Source: Agrypnia vestita
Taxonomy: Eukaryota > Arthropoda > Insecta > Trichoptera > Phryganeidae
Reading direction: 5' to 3'
DNA length: 64,000 bases
Assembly: GCA_016648135.1 (NCBI GenBank)
Contig: JADDOH010016554.1
Coordinates: 1 to 64,000 of the forward strand
The position numbers were made by a program, and so were the translations under genes. The notes under the pieces are model-generated. The model did no database searches. It saw only the letters and a list, made by a program, of their open reading frames with translations, and was not told where the DNA came from. Below, one piece after another: positions 32,850 through 44,907 of this stretch. Numbering within the stretch: position 1 is the stretch's first letter; the number at the start of each line of letters is the position of its first letter.

Positions 32850-33215
32850 GTATTACACAACATGCCTTTTATCATGATATATTGATCAGATATCTTTATG
32901 CTATACATATATCTTTTGCACTTCTTTTTATTCTTATCTCTTGTCCTTTTTACTAAGTAGATTTGTCCTTTCCTATCCATTCCTTATTCTCCTTTTACCT
33001 TTAATTCTTTGACTCCCATAGTTTGTCCATAATTTAAAACTTTCACTTTTTTGTTTTTTATTATGTAACTCAAGTTATTATTGCTTTATGTTAAAACACA
33101 ACAGGTTAATTCTGTGGAAACTGGTAAGATGGTCTCTATACTGTTCAATAATCATGTATAATCTCTTTATATGTACTGTTAGTTTCCCATAAATAAATAA
33201 ATCAGTTGTCATTTC
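32850..33215 (+). repeat. Probable LINE 3' untranslated tail
   Basis: T-rich sequence ending CCCATAAATAAATAAATC, a layout typical of CR1/Jockey-type 3' ends. No coding remains. Confidence 0.4.
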
Positions 33216-34084
33216 TTATTACTTCCGACAGTTTCATTATTGTGTTCGTTATTAAATAATACTTTTAATAACTTTTCTTTTTAATAACAAACCGCATATA
33301 AATTATTTTCGATTTTAAATAATTCACGCCTTATTTTAAAGTATAACGTATGTTTAATAAATACGCAACAACGTTTATCTTGGTTTGCGAAATATTCTTT
33401 GCGAAATTCAAATAACCGGCCCATTAGAATGACCGTAATACGCAAATCTTCCAATTTATTCAATAGTGTCCCTAGAGAAATTATAAACATACTGAGTTTA
33501 AACAAATAAAAAAGAAGCAAAAAACATAATTAAAAATAAATATTTTTTTAAATGCATTATACACAATATGTAATTATATAAAAACCTTAATTCTTCTCCG
33601 AGCATAACAGTTAGTCTCTTTTTGGAGAGGTACAACGAGAAAATTTGTGTATTAATTATTGTTTTAATAGACCTGAATAAAACAAAATGTAATCAGCTGC
33701 ATATTTCAATATGAATATCGGATACTTCTCCTCAATACCGCGATTTATTAGAACTCTTCGTTTGCAAAGCAATTTGGACATATTATCAGACCGTAAACCG
33801 AAATTCAAAAAGAACACAATTGACAATAATATGATTATCGATGAAACAGTCAAAACAACCGCATTGTGTGATTTTATGCCTTTGTACATTCTAGTCATAT
33901 TGCAGTATCGACTCCGTCCGAAATATTGTGTGTATCAACTCGATGTTGACTAAAATATAATTGATGATTTAAAGAAATATTTTATGACGATGTATAATAC
34001 CATCACACATAAAATTTATGGACACATCATGTCTGTTTTTTTTTTGCTAAACTAAATCAAATCAATTAAAAAATATGTAAATAA

Positions 34085-34290
34085 GGGATCCACCACACAT
34101 CCAGGGCCGTTCTATAAGCAATAGCTCCCATATCGGCCCTAAACTTAAGCCACCCATGTTCGGCATTTTTTAATGCTAAAGTGGCTGTACTCACCCCCCC
34201 GCTGACACTCATGGGAATGCGAGCGGGACGGGGAGGCATCCACACAAAACATCCTCTCTGCCTCCAAGGCGCAGGGACAAATTAATGATA
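34085..34290 (-). repeat. Unclassified GC-rich repeat-like segment
   Basis: Contains CCAGGGCCGTTCTATAAGCA and CACTCATGGGAATGCGAGCG. It has the feel of a retroelement 3' region on the minus strand but no second copy is seen here and no frame is convincing. Confidence 0.3.
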
Positions 34291-34929
34291 ATTAGAACAT
34301 ATTTATAATCCATTAAGTGGGAATTACAAGTTACATATGTACAAGAAATGCTACAGTTTAAGTACAAAATATGAATACACAAAGTCCATAGTACCCATAG
34401 TAATAAGCCTAAAATAACAACACAACATGTAGACGTACCTACAACTAAGGAGACAGATTAATTAAAATGATTACAGGATTGCACATCAGAGGCAGTTATT
34501 TGAGTAATTCTCTCTCTTCAGGGAAAAATTAAAATAAAATAACAAGCACAAACATTAAGGGACTCGCCAGTCCGGAGATCCGCTGCCGGCAGATTCAACC
34601 ACGCTAATCATCCTAACTAATTAAGTTACGTCAAATTGAGTTACTAATTAACCCACAAAAATATGTATATGAGATTTGACGAGTTTCTGTGTGGTCATTT
34701 TAGATTAGTTGATAATTTATGAACCAGCAATCGAAAGTTTCGGATTCGGATCCCGCTGATGATTATATATTTTGGATATTTTTTTGTATCATTGTAAGTA
34801 ATTTATGGAAAATCGGATATGTCTGATATGTCAACCTATGTCGAGTCTTGGCCTCTGTTATACCTACTTGGTTTCTTACTGTAACTTTCCTTTTTCCAAT
34901 TATTTTAAAAAAGGGTCGCCCCCTGATGA

Positions 34930-35180
34930 TGAAGATGGTTTGGGAATGTTGAGCGAATGAATGAGGAAAGAATGGTGAGAAAGAAATATAATGCAAGTGT
35001 TGATGGCGCCAGAAAGAGAGGTTGACCGCGGAAGACATGGCATGACCAGATCAACCAGATGCTGGAAGATGGTCCGGTTATGTGGATGAGGCGAGAGTTG
35101 TATGTCAGGATAGAAGAGTGTGGCGCTCTATCCTCTCTGCCTACCCCCACGGGGAACCGGCGTGATGGTAAGTAAGGAAG
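34930..35180 (+). pseudogene. LINE C-terminal fragment with in-frame TGA
   Basis: The frame reads GNVERMNEERMVRKKYNA, then RKRG, a TGA, PRKTWHDQINQMLED, and ends ALSSLPTPTGNRRDGK and stop. The ending matches that of the insert at 6.2 kb. The TGA probably arose from CGA. Likely RTE-class; 5' part missing. Confidence 0.7.
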
Positions 35181-35439
35181 TGAGTAAGCACCAGCAGTGT
35201 GTCTTGGGATCTCCAATAAAGCTCTTCCAATCACTTTTTTCCTCCTGCATTTCCGTAATTTCTTGGGTTTCTTTGTTGTCGTCGACCCCACCCTTTCAGA
35301 TTTGTAGTTAACTTTCTAAATCGAGTAACTATAAGTGTCACGTAAAGGGAATTAACTTCCTGCATAGTTCGATTGCTTATTTATGTAAGTAATTAGGGTT
35401 CTCTTGGAGCTGTATTCCCGGTAACGAGTTTTGTAACAC

Positions 35440-35770
35440 CTCAATTCCCGGATTGCAGTAGATTCCGATTGCAAATGAGTGTGACAAGTTCCTCAAAGGT
35501 AAGTCGCACGTACAATGTCGAATGGCTGAATATCACTTTTGATGGGAAAGCCAAACGAGTTCCCTCGCAGCTTTCATCGCGGTATCATGGTTTGCCGTAG
35601 TAATACAGACGCTACAGGGCTTAACTTCTGGGTCCCGGGTCTAACTTCACGGATCCTCGGGTCGAACTTGTTCTCCGAAGGAAACTTTGACAGCCGTGGC
35701 ACCAGAGCGGCAGTCAATTCCAAATTTAATATTCATGCCGCCATCTTGGAAATGGCGGCTACGACTTGAA
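35440..35770. other. GC-rich island with splice-like signals
   Basis: GATTGCAG at about 35458 and AAAGGTAAGTC near 35500 would frame a 40-base exon, but its only open frame is uninformative. The remainder has no recognised gene. Confidence 0.25.
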
Positions 35771-36121
35771 CTATCGTAGGATACATTGGAGTTTAAAATT
35801 TATTTCACCTACGTAAAATTAAAATTGAACGCGTTACCTGCCGCAAGTTTCTACACGCACTAAACACATACTCTCCTACATTTGTTCCATTGTTCTTTTG
35901 TTATTGACATAGAAAATTACAGTGGATGTAATTTAATAAAAGTATTTTTATTATTGTAGAACAATCACTTCTTTTACAGTGATTTCGCACAATTTGTTTT
36001 TTTTTATTAATAGAATCTACCTCAAAACAATTTCGTTTGTTATTAAATAAATTACAATATCGGGTAAGTTAAAAGAAATGTATATTTTGACTTATTAGTG
36101 ACTTTTATCATTTTTATAATA

Positions 36122-37401
36122 TTAGGTCCTTACATATGAAATTGGCGTTTTGCTGTACTGGCAAATTTGATCTCAAATATCTTCTCTTTGGTTAGGAATT
36201 CCAAATCCAAATTTATACAGCTATTTACTCATGTATTTGTGTTTTGAAAATTATAATTCATTTGTTTTTTCCTCAATTGTTTTTTTCTTTGCGTCACTCA
36301 GTTTACAAAATGAAAAACTTGAAATATCGCGTTATTTACGAGTACGAGTTCCACCGTGGCACCAGTGCTGCAGAAACGGCTCGAAGGATTAATGATGTGT
36401 ATGGCGACGGTGCCGCAAAAGAAAACACAGTGCGTTTTTGGTTCCAACGTTTTCGTTCTGGAAATTTCGACCTGCAGAACAAGCCCCGTGGACGGCCGGA
36501 GACCAAAGTTGATAATGAAGAATTGAAGGCTATTGTGGAAGCGGATCCATCGCAACCACATCCGAGTTAGCTGCAGGCTGCGGTGTTAGTGATAAAACTG
36601 TTTTAATCCACTTGAAGCAAATTGGTAAGGTGAAAAGCTTGAAAGGTGGGTACCTCACGAATTGAGTGAAGCAAATCAACAAACGCGCGTTGACTGCTGC
36701 ATTGCATTACTCAACCGGTACAATAATGAAGGGATTTTAAATCGAATCATTACCTGTGATGAAAAGTGGATCCTTACGATAATCGGAAGCGCTCATCGCA
36801 ATGGCTGAACCCTGCCGAACCAGCCAAACCATGCCCCAAGCGAAAATTGACTCCAAAAAAGTTACTTGTAAGCGTTTGGTGGACTAGTGCTGGTGTCGTT
36901 CACTACAGCTTTCTTAAATCTGGCCAAACGATTACGGCAGATGTCTTTTGTCACAACTGCAAACCATGATGGAAAAGCTAGCTGCTAAACAACCGAGGCT
37001 GGTTAATCGCTCTGGGCCACTGCTGCTTCATGATAACGCTAGACCACACACTGCACAACAGACGGCTACCAAATTAGAGGAGCTTCAATTGGAATGTCTA
37101 AGACATCCACCGTACTCTCCGGACCTTGCCCCAACAGATTACCATTGTTTTCGAAATTTGGATAACTTCTTGCAAAGGAAAAATTCAACTCCGACGGGGC
37201 AGTCCAAACCGCCTTCAAAGATTTTATTGATTCCCGTCCGAATGGTTTTTTTAGTAAAGGGATCGACGAACTACCTATAAGATGGAAAAAGTGCATAGAT
37301 AGCAATAGTACATACTTTGATTAAATAAATAAATTATAATAAAAAAAATCGGCTTTATGTTCCTCCCATACTAAACGCCAATTTCATATGTAAGGACCTA
37401 A
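36122..37401 (+). mobile_element. mariner transposon, full-length ends
   Basis: Perfect 29-bp inverted ends start TTAGGTCCTTACATATGAAA (36122-36150) and are repeated at 37373-37401. TA occurs on both sides (36120-36121, 37402-37403), the expected target duplication. The 1280-bp length fits the mariner family. The transposase inside is frameshifted, so the copy cannot supply its own enzyme, though its ends look usable. Confidence 0.96.
36310..37324 (+). pseudogene. mariner transposase, frameshifted
   Basis: Start ATG at 36310 (MKNLKYRVIYEYEFHRGTSA). The N-terminal helix-turn-helix part is intact to about 36550 and includes VRFWFQRFRSGNFDLQNKPR. Catalytic blocks are visible in shifted frames: TCDEKW (around 36760), LLHDNARPHTAQQ (around 37025) and YSPDLAPTDYH (around 37115). 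The last two aspartates are 34 residues apart, giving the DD34D pattern of mariner. I count about five small indels (near 36555, 36635, 36765, 36945 and 37180) and hardly any other damage. The stop TAA is at about 37322. Confidence 0.93.
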
Positions 37402-37879
37402 TATTTATTACATTATGAACATATTTTAGAAGTTATACATATTTTGACGCATTCGGGGTAAAAAATTATTGTAACGAAAGTTGCACATGCAACATGTAGT
37501 GGAACATGTGGCGGAGATACAATACCAGAACTAATTACGCCGTATTGAATTCTCGTTAGCTGTCATATTTTGTAGTTGCGCACGCAACATGTAGCGGAAC
37601 ACGTAGCGGAAACGCGATACCAAAACTAACGACTTATGAGATGTCAGACTCTGTTTACATGCGAGTTCACAAATATTTCTATTGTTTTAAGTAGGTTTTT
37701 ATCTGTAGATAGAAGTATAACTTCTTACACGCTTACATGAGCAATATTTTTTTTACTATACTATGGAGAATTTTTTCGTTTTTGATTTAATAATTAAATA
37801 CGAATTTCGACAGGTAAAACCTAAATAGTTTTTTTTTCACGATAAGTGTGGAAGTATTTGTTAGTATTTTTCATATTAT

Positions 37880-38240
37880 AATATGTAGCCTCCGGCGAAC
37901 GGTAATGGCGGCCGAATAAAAGATGGCGTGTTCCGAATTACGAAATAATTTTGACCGCGACACAATAACTCATGTCGCGATAGTAGCGGCGGGAAAGCGC
38001 GGGAATAAATTTTCAATGTCATTCTTTCGTCGGGCTTTGGTGTAATGACACATTTGATTTAACAATATATAACGTGGCAACCGACGGGGGAAATTGTTAA
38101 GCCATAATTTATACCTTTAATTATTTTGCGTTTAGAATTAAATTTATCGCCCCGCCGCGATATGTTCCCGTTTAATGAAACGCCCCCGAATGTTTGATCA
38201 ATAGGCTACAATTACGCGGTCGTATGGCATTTACATTGTA
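37880..38240. other. GC-rich island, possible conserved non-coding DNA
   Basis: Contains GGCGGCCGAATAAAAGATGG, TCATGTCGCGATAGTAGCGG and several TTTAATTATTTTG homeodomain-like AT motifs. No gene recognised. Confidence 0.3.
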
Positions 38241-38429
38241 AAATTAATACTGCTTCATGCGAAACAAACGAGAGACATCAGCGGTACATGCAGCCCAAAA
38301 AATATGAAATTATTTATCGTGAACACTACCGATATTCAAAATTATGATTTATATTGTATCCCGATGCTGCAGAATTTTAATTGAAATTATCACATGTTGA
38401 AGCAGACATGTTTGTTTTGTTCGTTGTAT

Positions 38430-39195
38430 CCGTGCTAGTGATGGGTGCGCTCTGTACTCACTACTACAATGTAGTACTACATTACATTAAAGTGCACGCT
38501 TCGCACGTTTTGAAGTGTAGTGCACACTACAAACTACAAACACCAAAGTTATTGAAAGTATAAACTTCAAACAGCACACTACAAACTACAAACACCAAAG
38601 TTATTGAAAGTATAAACTTCAAACAGTACACTTCATTTCAAAGCGAACACTACAAAGTACATACACTTCAAAGTTATCGAAAGTATGAGAAACATACTTT
38701 AAATAGTGCATTTTTTACGTGAAATTTTTGGGAAGTTGATGTAGATATATGAAGAAATCTCTGGAATCTGTAACAACCCCCCCCCCCCCATGGTTTGAAA
38801 AATTTTTGCAATCGAATGTAGAAATCTGGCTGGCGACCTTTTTTTGTCTTTAGGTCGCCAAATGTTAATAGAATGTCATAATAGAAAATATCGTCATTTA
38901 TCTTAAATATTTACTTCACTAGTACTACAATTTTGTAGTACAATAACTTCATTTCATTACTTCACTTCATTAATATTACAATTACTTCACTTCATTTACT
39001 TCACTTCATATACTTCACTTCACTTCACTTACATCACTTCATTTTGTAGTACTACAATTACTTCACTTTAAGTAGTTTTTACTACAATTGTAGTGTACAC
39101 TTTGTAGTCTTCAAACTGGTGAACGTGTGTGTGTTGTAGTCTTCATTTTGAAATGTAGTTTTTCCCTTCGCTAATCTGTGCACACCTAGCGATAC
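38430..39195. repeat. Low-complexity element with tandem duplication and ACTTC repeats
   Basis: A 52-bp unit with ACTACAAACTACAAACACC is duplicated back-to-back at 38522-38625. Further right, TTCACTTCATTTAC-type repeats dominate (38940-39060). TAGTGATGGGTGC on the left and GCACACCTA on the right are weak inverted ends, suggesting a decayed hAT-like element. A C10-type run lies near 38780. Confidence 0.5.
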
Positions 39196-40269
39196 TTTCC
39201 GAAAGTTTTCTACTCACGGAGGCACGACACGTCATAAAAAAGTTTAGGTATATATATCAGATTATTTCCCGTTAGATGGAGTACGCAAAATTACTCCATC
39301 ATGACTGCTACTCGTTAAAGCAATTCTTATATATGTTTCAATCTGAAATCAAGACACAAAATGCGGTCGCAGTGTCCAATATCATTGACATGAATGACAC
39401 CGTCTGACAATCTGTCAATATTCAAAGCGAATCATTCGGCATAAGGAAAGTGTAAGCTCTGTGTTTATATTATTTCTACGTGGTGCGTTTGGTAATCCTA
39501 AGAGATTGGACAAATATATGGATGGAACTGGGGTATGAGCGCCGGCCTAGTGCAAGTATATGTGGCGTCTGGATGCAAAACCGCCACAATCCATACTATA
39601 CCATTTTTCATGTTTTGATTGATTAATGATCTGTATCCAATTCTTCACATTCTACAAGTTCCCAACATAAGAAAAAATGCTTCCATGCCCTTCAAAATCG
39701 TCCTTAAATACAATGGTGAGTAGCAAAACCGCCACGTCGCCACCGCTACGAGATTTAGTATGGAGAAACGTCGTCCGTTGCAGATAACGTGCATTGTTAT
39801 TACCTTAAATATTTACATAAAAACTAGAAGGGGACATCTCTCAGTACCAAAAGACAGTGTACGAAAGCATGAAGTAAACAAGGATCGATGTAAATGTAAC
39901 TTTCAAAAGCGAAATAGGAGAGAATAATCACATTAAAAAGTCCGCTTTGTAACCATTTTTGTTGACACTTTAAAGACCGTGTGACTTGATTTATTATTAA
40001 TTTATTTTATTATGGGTAAAATTAAATTATCTTACAAAAAACAAGTAGTTATTGTACCTAGCATAACATACACCATCAGCATAATATCTTCATCATCATC
40101 GCCTTTCTGTTTCAGTTTCTGCAAATATTTCATCATTTTATTTGATTTGTATTGAAGTGAGTGAACAAATATAAATAATTTTTAAATTTAAAATTGCCTA
40201 CTGCTAGGCCCTGCAGGCGGTAATACTGGCAACCGCGAGGCCGTAAGTGGCTGCTGCGCGGCCATTGGC

Positions 40270-40375
40270 ATCTTAATTTAAAAAATCTTTTGAATGCAGT
40301 CACTAAGGATTACTAATTTAAAATTTACCTACTGAATTCTACATTTTATTTGTCTACTCCTTCTAAAATCAAGTT
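40270..40375 (+). repeat. Foldback MITE family M, partial arm
   Basis: GAATGCAGTCACTAAGGATT and CTACTGAATTCTACATTTTA match the inner left arm of other M copies. Confidence 0.5.
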
Positions 40376-40421
40376 TCAAGTTAATAAAATTAATCAATTA
40401 ATAAAAATAAGAACTACATAT

Positions 40422-40590
40422 AAGGTCGATATATTCACGGAAACATAGAAGATTGCTATAGCTTAGTGGTCAGAGCACCGGCCCCGGAAAAGAGGTGACC
40501 TGGGTTCGAATCCCAGTAGTAACCTAATATTTTTTCGTGAATTAGATTTTTCTGTATGTCTCTCTAATTGATTAATTAATTTGGTTATTA
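40422..40590 (+). repeat. tRNA-derived SINE family B, copy 2
   Basis: Head AAGGTCGATATATTCACGGA, A-box-like GCTATAGCTTAGTGGTCAGA, perfect B box GGTTCGAATCC at about 40503-40513 and tail CTAATTGATTAATTAATTTG. The tRNA-like part extends by some pairing, but it is fused to a SINE body, so it is not a tRNA gene. Confidence 0.82.
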
Positions 40591-40779
40591 AAGTGACAAA
40601 ATCTTTATTATCATTTTAGCTTTTAAGGAGTTACACCGCCCGTACCAAAAAATTTGTCGTTGACAACAATAAGGTCGTATACACTAGAAAATGAAATAAT
40701 CTTCTCGAGAGTTCGAAAGACCAACGTTTTGCATACATAAAGCGGGATCTGCGAAGATTGTGTTTGTTTTGACATTTCC

Positions 40780-41125
40780 ATCGGTGCTATATGAACCGCG
40801 GACCGACGACTGGGGTGGTCAGTCGTGAGATAATCGGAGCGACTGATATTACGCGAAATAATCGAGCGAAGTACATAACTGACGATTTAAATAAATGCAA
40901 CAGCTTACGTGCGATATTCAAATGGAATATTCTAGCAAGTGATAAATGATGTATTCATAGATGAGTCTTAAATTGCGAATTAGTGTGAATTCAAGAATAT
41001 TATAGTAATTTAATTGGTATTGAGTGACTTGGTCAATTTAATAAAGTAATTAATCGCTGATTAATAGATCGCTAATTAATTTCCAGTGTTTTCGTTTGTC
41101 TCCCGCAACCACGACCCGTGACAAT
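40780..41125 (+). repeat. LTR family K, downstream (R-U5-like) part
   Basis: AATTAGTGTGAATTCAAGAA, ATTAATTTCCAGTGTTTTCG and the end CCACGACCCGTGACA match 41.5 kb (inverted) and 46.4 kb. The terminal ACA suits an LTR 3' end. The promoter half is absent or diverged. Confidence 0.5.
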
Positions 41126-41523
41126 AAATTTAAATTAAAAAAATTTTGACTTTCAATTCTCTTTACCATCATTGTTTGCGACATATTATACTGGTTTAAA
41201 TTTTTCATTAAAAAATTATTATTAAAATTTCAAAATGTCTCGCAAAGGTCTTTCTCCGTGACGTGCACTACTGGTGGTGATAATCATGCCAGGGTTTGAG
41301 TGAAATAAAAAAGTTAATTATTTTCTTGTCAAATTATGTAATCTACGATGAAGTTTATCGAAAAAATAAGTTTTTTATTGTGTAAATGAGATTAGTGATT
41401 GAAGTTAAAAATTTATAATAAGCAAACGATGCAATTTGTTACAAACATCATTACGCTAGACGGTAAAAAATGTCACTTGTAAAATGTGTGTAAATTTGAA
41501 CGAAATCCATATATTCAGTCACG

Positions 41524-42020
41524 TGTCGTGGCTGGAAATTACTAATTATTCAACTATTCAATTTACAAAGTCACTTAAAACTATTAAACTTAACGCTTTC
41601 CTTTAAATTACACGTTTTTGCAATATATCACTCGTAATCGTAAACTTTATTATCACTGGAGCACTTTATTTAACATTCACTAGTTTCTGCTCACGGAAAT
41701 CGCTCCCGTTTATTTCGCCTCTTCAAGTAAGAACTTCGCTTTTTCGCTCATTTATCGCTCCGAATGACCACGCCGGCCCTCACGGCTTGCGGCCGACCTT
41801 GCAGTGTTTCCTTCGAGATCAGCAAACACGACGAAAACAACAACTCTCCCACCATGTTCGGCGCTCCTATTTATATCTGAGAATGCTGTTATCGAACCTC
41901 CTAGACCTAGAGAATATTCCCGTGGCTTCTAGGCTTTTCTGGGGGTTTTCTCGAATGTTTCAAATGCCTCCCGAAGGCCGTAGATTACCCTAGGCCACTC
42001 TCGATTTCTCTATAGTGTTG
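41524..42020 (-). mobile_element. Solo-LTR-like element family K with heat-shock-like promoter, copy 2
   Basis: Minus strand from TGTTACAACACTATAGAGAA to the CCACGACACG end. It holds phased TTC units (41911-41960), a TATA box TATAAATAGGAGCGC (TATTTATA at 41868-41875 on plus) and an AATAAA-bearing downstream part. TATAAATAG followed by a GC-rich segment is how insect hsp70 promoters look. No target duplication was found. Confidence 0.55.
41911..41960 (-). promoter_or_regulatory. Phased heat-shock-element-like array
   Basis: Read in pentamers on plus: aGAAt aTTCc cGTGg cTTCt aGGCt tTTCt gGGGg. Three TTC units are 10 bases apart and the intervening units keep the G, as in nGAAn/nTTCn arrays bound by heat-shock factor. 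It lies about 40 bp upstream (minus strand) of the TATA box. Confidence 0.45.
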
Positions 42021-42063
42021 TAACAAGTGACAGGAATGCTTAATTCTTTTTAGCATCTCGTTA

Positions 42064-43637
42064 AGCTACTGATACACATGCTTATTAGTGGCACGTGAGC
42101 ATGCGTAGTATCGACCTTCTTTAGGCCTTGCTTATTAGTGGCATGTGTGTTCGCACATTGCTAGTAATGAGCATGCCACTGTCATTCACCATGAGAAGGG
42201 GTATCTTTTGAGCATGTGTGAACAGGCTTGCTTATTATGAGCATGCTTATGTCATTTGAGGCCTTCGCGGCTAGTATTATCAATGCGATCTTCTCAGTCC
42301 GCGAGAGATGAAACAAATATGGCACGTTGGGAGATGATAAAACATTACTTTTCGTGACTTATTATAGGAATCACGAATGTCTGTGGAATACTCGGTCACC
42401 GTTGTGTAAAAATAATATAGCGAGTTTATGAAACTTTATTAAAAGGCATGAATGATTCAAATCTTACAATAAAAATTGTAAAAACTAAAATCAAAAATGT
42501 GCGGATGGAAACTCGGGAACTGTTTTGATTTATTAGTTCACTTGAATTTTCTATTTCAGTTTGCAAAGTTTCCATTTTGAACAAGAGCGTCTCTATTCTA
42601 TGACAAGAGCATGCAACTAAAAAGCATGTGTGTTTGATTGTTAGCTTTTAGCATGCTTGTTTATGAGCACGCCACTAATAAGCATGCTAATAATGAGCAA
42701 GTGTGTACAGTTGTTATGGCATGCTCATTAGCATGCCACTAAATAAGCATGTGTATCTGTACCTTTCAGTGGCGTGCAGTGGGTATAAACTTAGGTTATG
42801 CTGTGACCGACTATATACCTATATTAAAAAAAAATATATACGCATATACCTATAAGGATATATACTTTTTTTTTTTAATTTAACTATATATAATGAACTA
42901 TTTTGAATAGCTTCAATCCACAAAAATAACTGCACTATAAAAGAAGTAATGTAAACAATATTTCCTAAATAAATAAATATTTTATATAGGTATAGCTAAT
43001 ACGGCGAAAAATTTCAATATACTTCGAAGACGATTTATATATAATTAAAACGGGAACAATACTAATTTCAGATATACGTGTCTTTTCACAAAAATAAATC
43101 AAACATTTTATCATATTATTATGATATGACAGATGACTGATGGTATTTGTCGTATTCGTATTTATATTTACCATAGAAAAGACATAAAATGAACACCGAA
43201 AGTTTCGTGCGGAATTTGTAAAAAATAACATTTCTGCATGTCGTCCGCCTGGCACAGGACCTTTCCAAGAAGGACGCTATTACACAAAACTCGCAGCATT
43301 AAAAATACACGTTTTTTTTTCGACTTGATTATATCTGTGGAACAAATTGGTTGGCGAAATAAATGAAGACTTGACATGAAGTTAAGCACAGAAAAGTCGG
43401 AAATAAAACTTCTAGCCGTAAGACGAATTACGGTTAGAATTTCAAATCGAAAAAAACAGATACGTCACGTTAAATGGAAACGTCAGAAATAAAACTTCTA
43501 GCCGTAGGACAAATTACGGCTAGAATTTTAAATCAACTTTTTCTTAAGTTAAGGATTATTTAATTAATATTTGTTTCTCAGAATCTTTACTAACGCACAG
43601 CTTTTTTGCCTGTATGCGCTGCACGCCACTGGTACCT
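42064..43637 (+). mobile_element. Harbinger-type element family H, copy 2, split by a hAT element
   Basis: Left TTA (42061-42063) then AGCTACTGATACACATGCTT; the right end TAAGCATGTGTATCTGTACC is interrupted at its last bases by the hAT insertion 42767-43631, after which GTACCT and TTA (43638-43640) complete it. Without the insert it is about 700 bp. It is full of GCATGC-type units in both orientations and has no transposase. Confidence 0.8.
42767..43631. mobile_element. hAT-type non-autonomous element family I, copy 1
   Basis: Ends CAGTGGCGTGCAGTGG and GCGCTGCACGCCACTG are inverted; GTACCTTT is duplicated on both sides (42759-42766, 43632-43639), the 8-bp mark of hAT. A segment of about 86 bp with ACTTCTAGCCGTA is duplicated in tandem at about 43393-43545. 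A 96-codon minus frame is shared with copy 2 but not recognised. Confidence 0.93.
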
Positions 43638-43859
43638 TTACGCTATTTATATCATTTTCAACATTGAAAAATTGTTTTACGGAAATGATTTGTCCAGCAC
43701 GGCGCCCACCTTCGGCCGCTACGCCACGTCAATTTTGTATATTTATTGTAAATTGGTTTGTGATGTACTGAATATACTATAAGGGATGTAAGATATGTCT
43801 TCGGGTAAATTGTATGGTGATCCATCACAGAGGCGCTTCCCGGGACGTTGACGCAAAGC

Positions 43860-44200
43860 CTCCCGATCTAAGGTGCTTATGTAAAACAGGTGAAATAATT
43901 AAGCGACGTGTGTACCCGATGGCGTAGTTAGACCGACTTGCACAGTTGTTGTTCGGCTGCGGCGATACCCCGCCGACACCTCGGCGGAGGGAGGGTCCAC
44001 GGTTTACCGAAACTTCGATCCGTGCTCCCCGGGGATGCTGTGGCGAAACTGGTCCAGAGCGCGCTACGTTCAGCGCCGTCAATGTATTTACAAACAATGT
44101 GAACGGCGGTCTTGCAAAATGTATCGAATTAGCTGGCATTTCGCGCTCACTTCGAAAATCGAATAAAGTTAGATATTCATCATTTTGTAGAATAGAAACA
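43860..44200. other. GC-rich island
   Basis: Contains ACCCCGCCGACACCTCGGCG (a hairpin) and GGTTTACCGAAACTTCG; open frames on both strands reflect base composition. No gene recognised. Confidence 0.3.
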
Positions 44201-44253
44201 TGTAGATTTACCGAAGAAATGATATTGTCATGGAAGTCTAAATACATTGGTAA

Positions 44254-44907
44254 CAGTGGCGTGCAGTGGGTATAAACTTATGTTATGCTGTGACCGACTA
44301 TACACCTATATTAAAAATATATATATACGCATATACCTATAAGGGTATATACATTTTTAATTTTTTTTAAGTAGCTTCAATCCACAAAAATAACTGCACT
44401 ATAAAAGAAGTATTGTAAACAATATTTCCTAAATAAATAAATATTTTATATAGGTATACCTAATACGGCGAAAAATTTCAATATATTTCGAAGACGATAT
44501 ATATATAATTAAATCGGGAACAATACTAATTTCAGATATACGTTTCTTTTCACAAAAATAAATCAAATATTTTATGATATCATTATGATATGACAGATCA
44601 TATTTGTCGTATTCATATTTACATTTACCATAAAAATTACACCGAAAGTTTTGGGTGGAATTTGTAAAAAATAACATTTCTGCATGACGTGCGCCTGGCA
44701 TAGGACCTTTCGAAGAAGGACGCTATTACACAAAACTCGCAGCATTAAAAATACACGTTTTTTTTCTCGACTTGACTATATAAGAAGAATTACGACTAGA
44801 ATTTAAAATCAACTTTTTCTTAAGATAAGGATTATTTAGTTAATATTTATTTCTCAGAATCTTTACTAATGCACAGCTTTTTTGCTTGTATGCGCTGCAC
44901 GCCACTG
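44254..44907. mobile_element. hAT-type element family I, copy 2
   Basis: Same ends as copy 1, flanked by an exact 8-bp duplication ATTGGTAA (44246-44253, 44908-44915). It lacks the internal tandem duplication of copy 1. It seems to have landed at the very start of an LTR of family K. Confidence 0.94.

Noticed and set aside
35458..35502. Micro-exon between GATTGCAG and GTAAGTC
   Set aside because: About 40 bases with no recognisable peptide; splice-like pairs of this strength occur by chance in this much DNA.
40440..40525. Possible tRNA gene with GGTTCGAATCC
   Set aside because: The same head is fused to a shared SINE tail here and at 24.9 and 57.7 kb.
42965..43255. 96-codon minus frame shared by the two hAT I copies as a transposase gene
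   Set aside because: It lacks hAT catalytic or dimerisation motifs, and the sequence identity is explained by the shared element.
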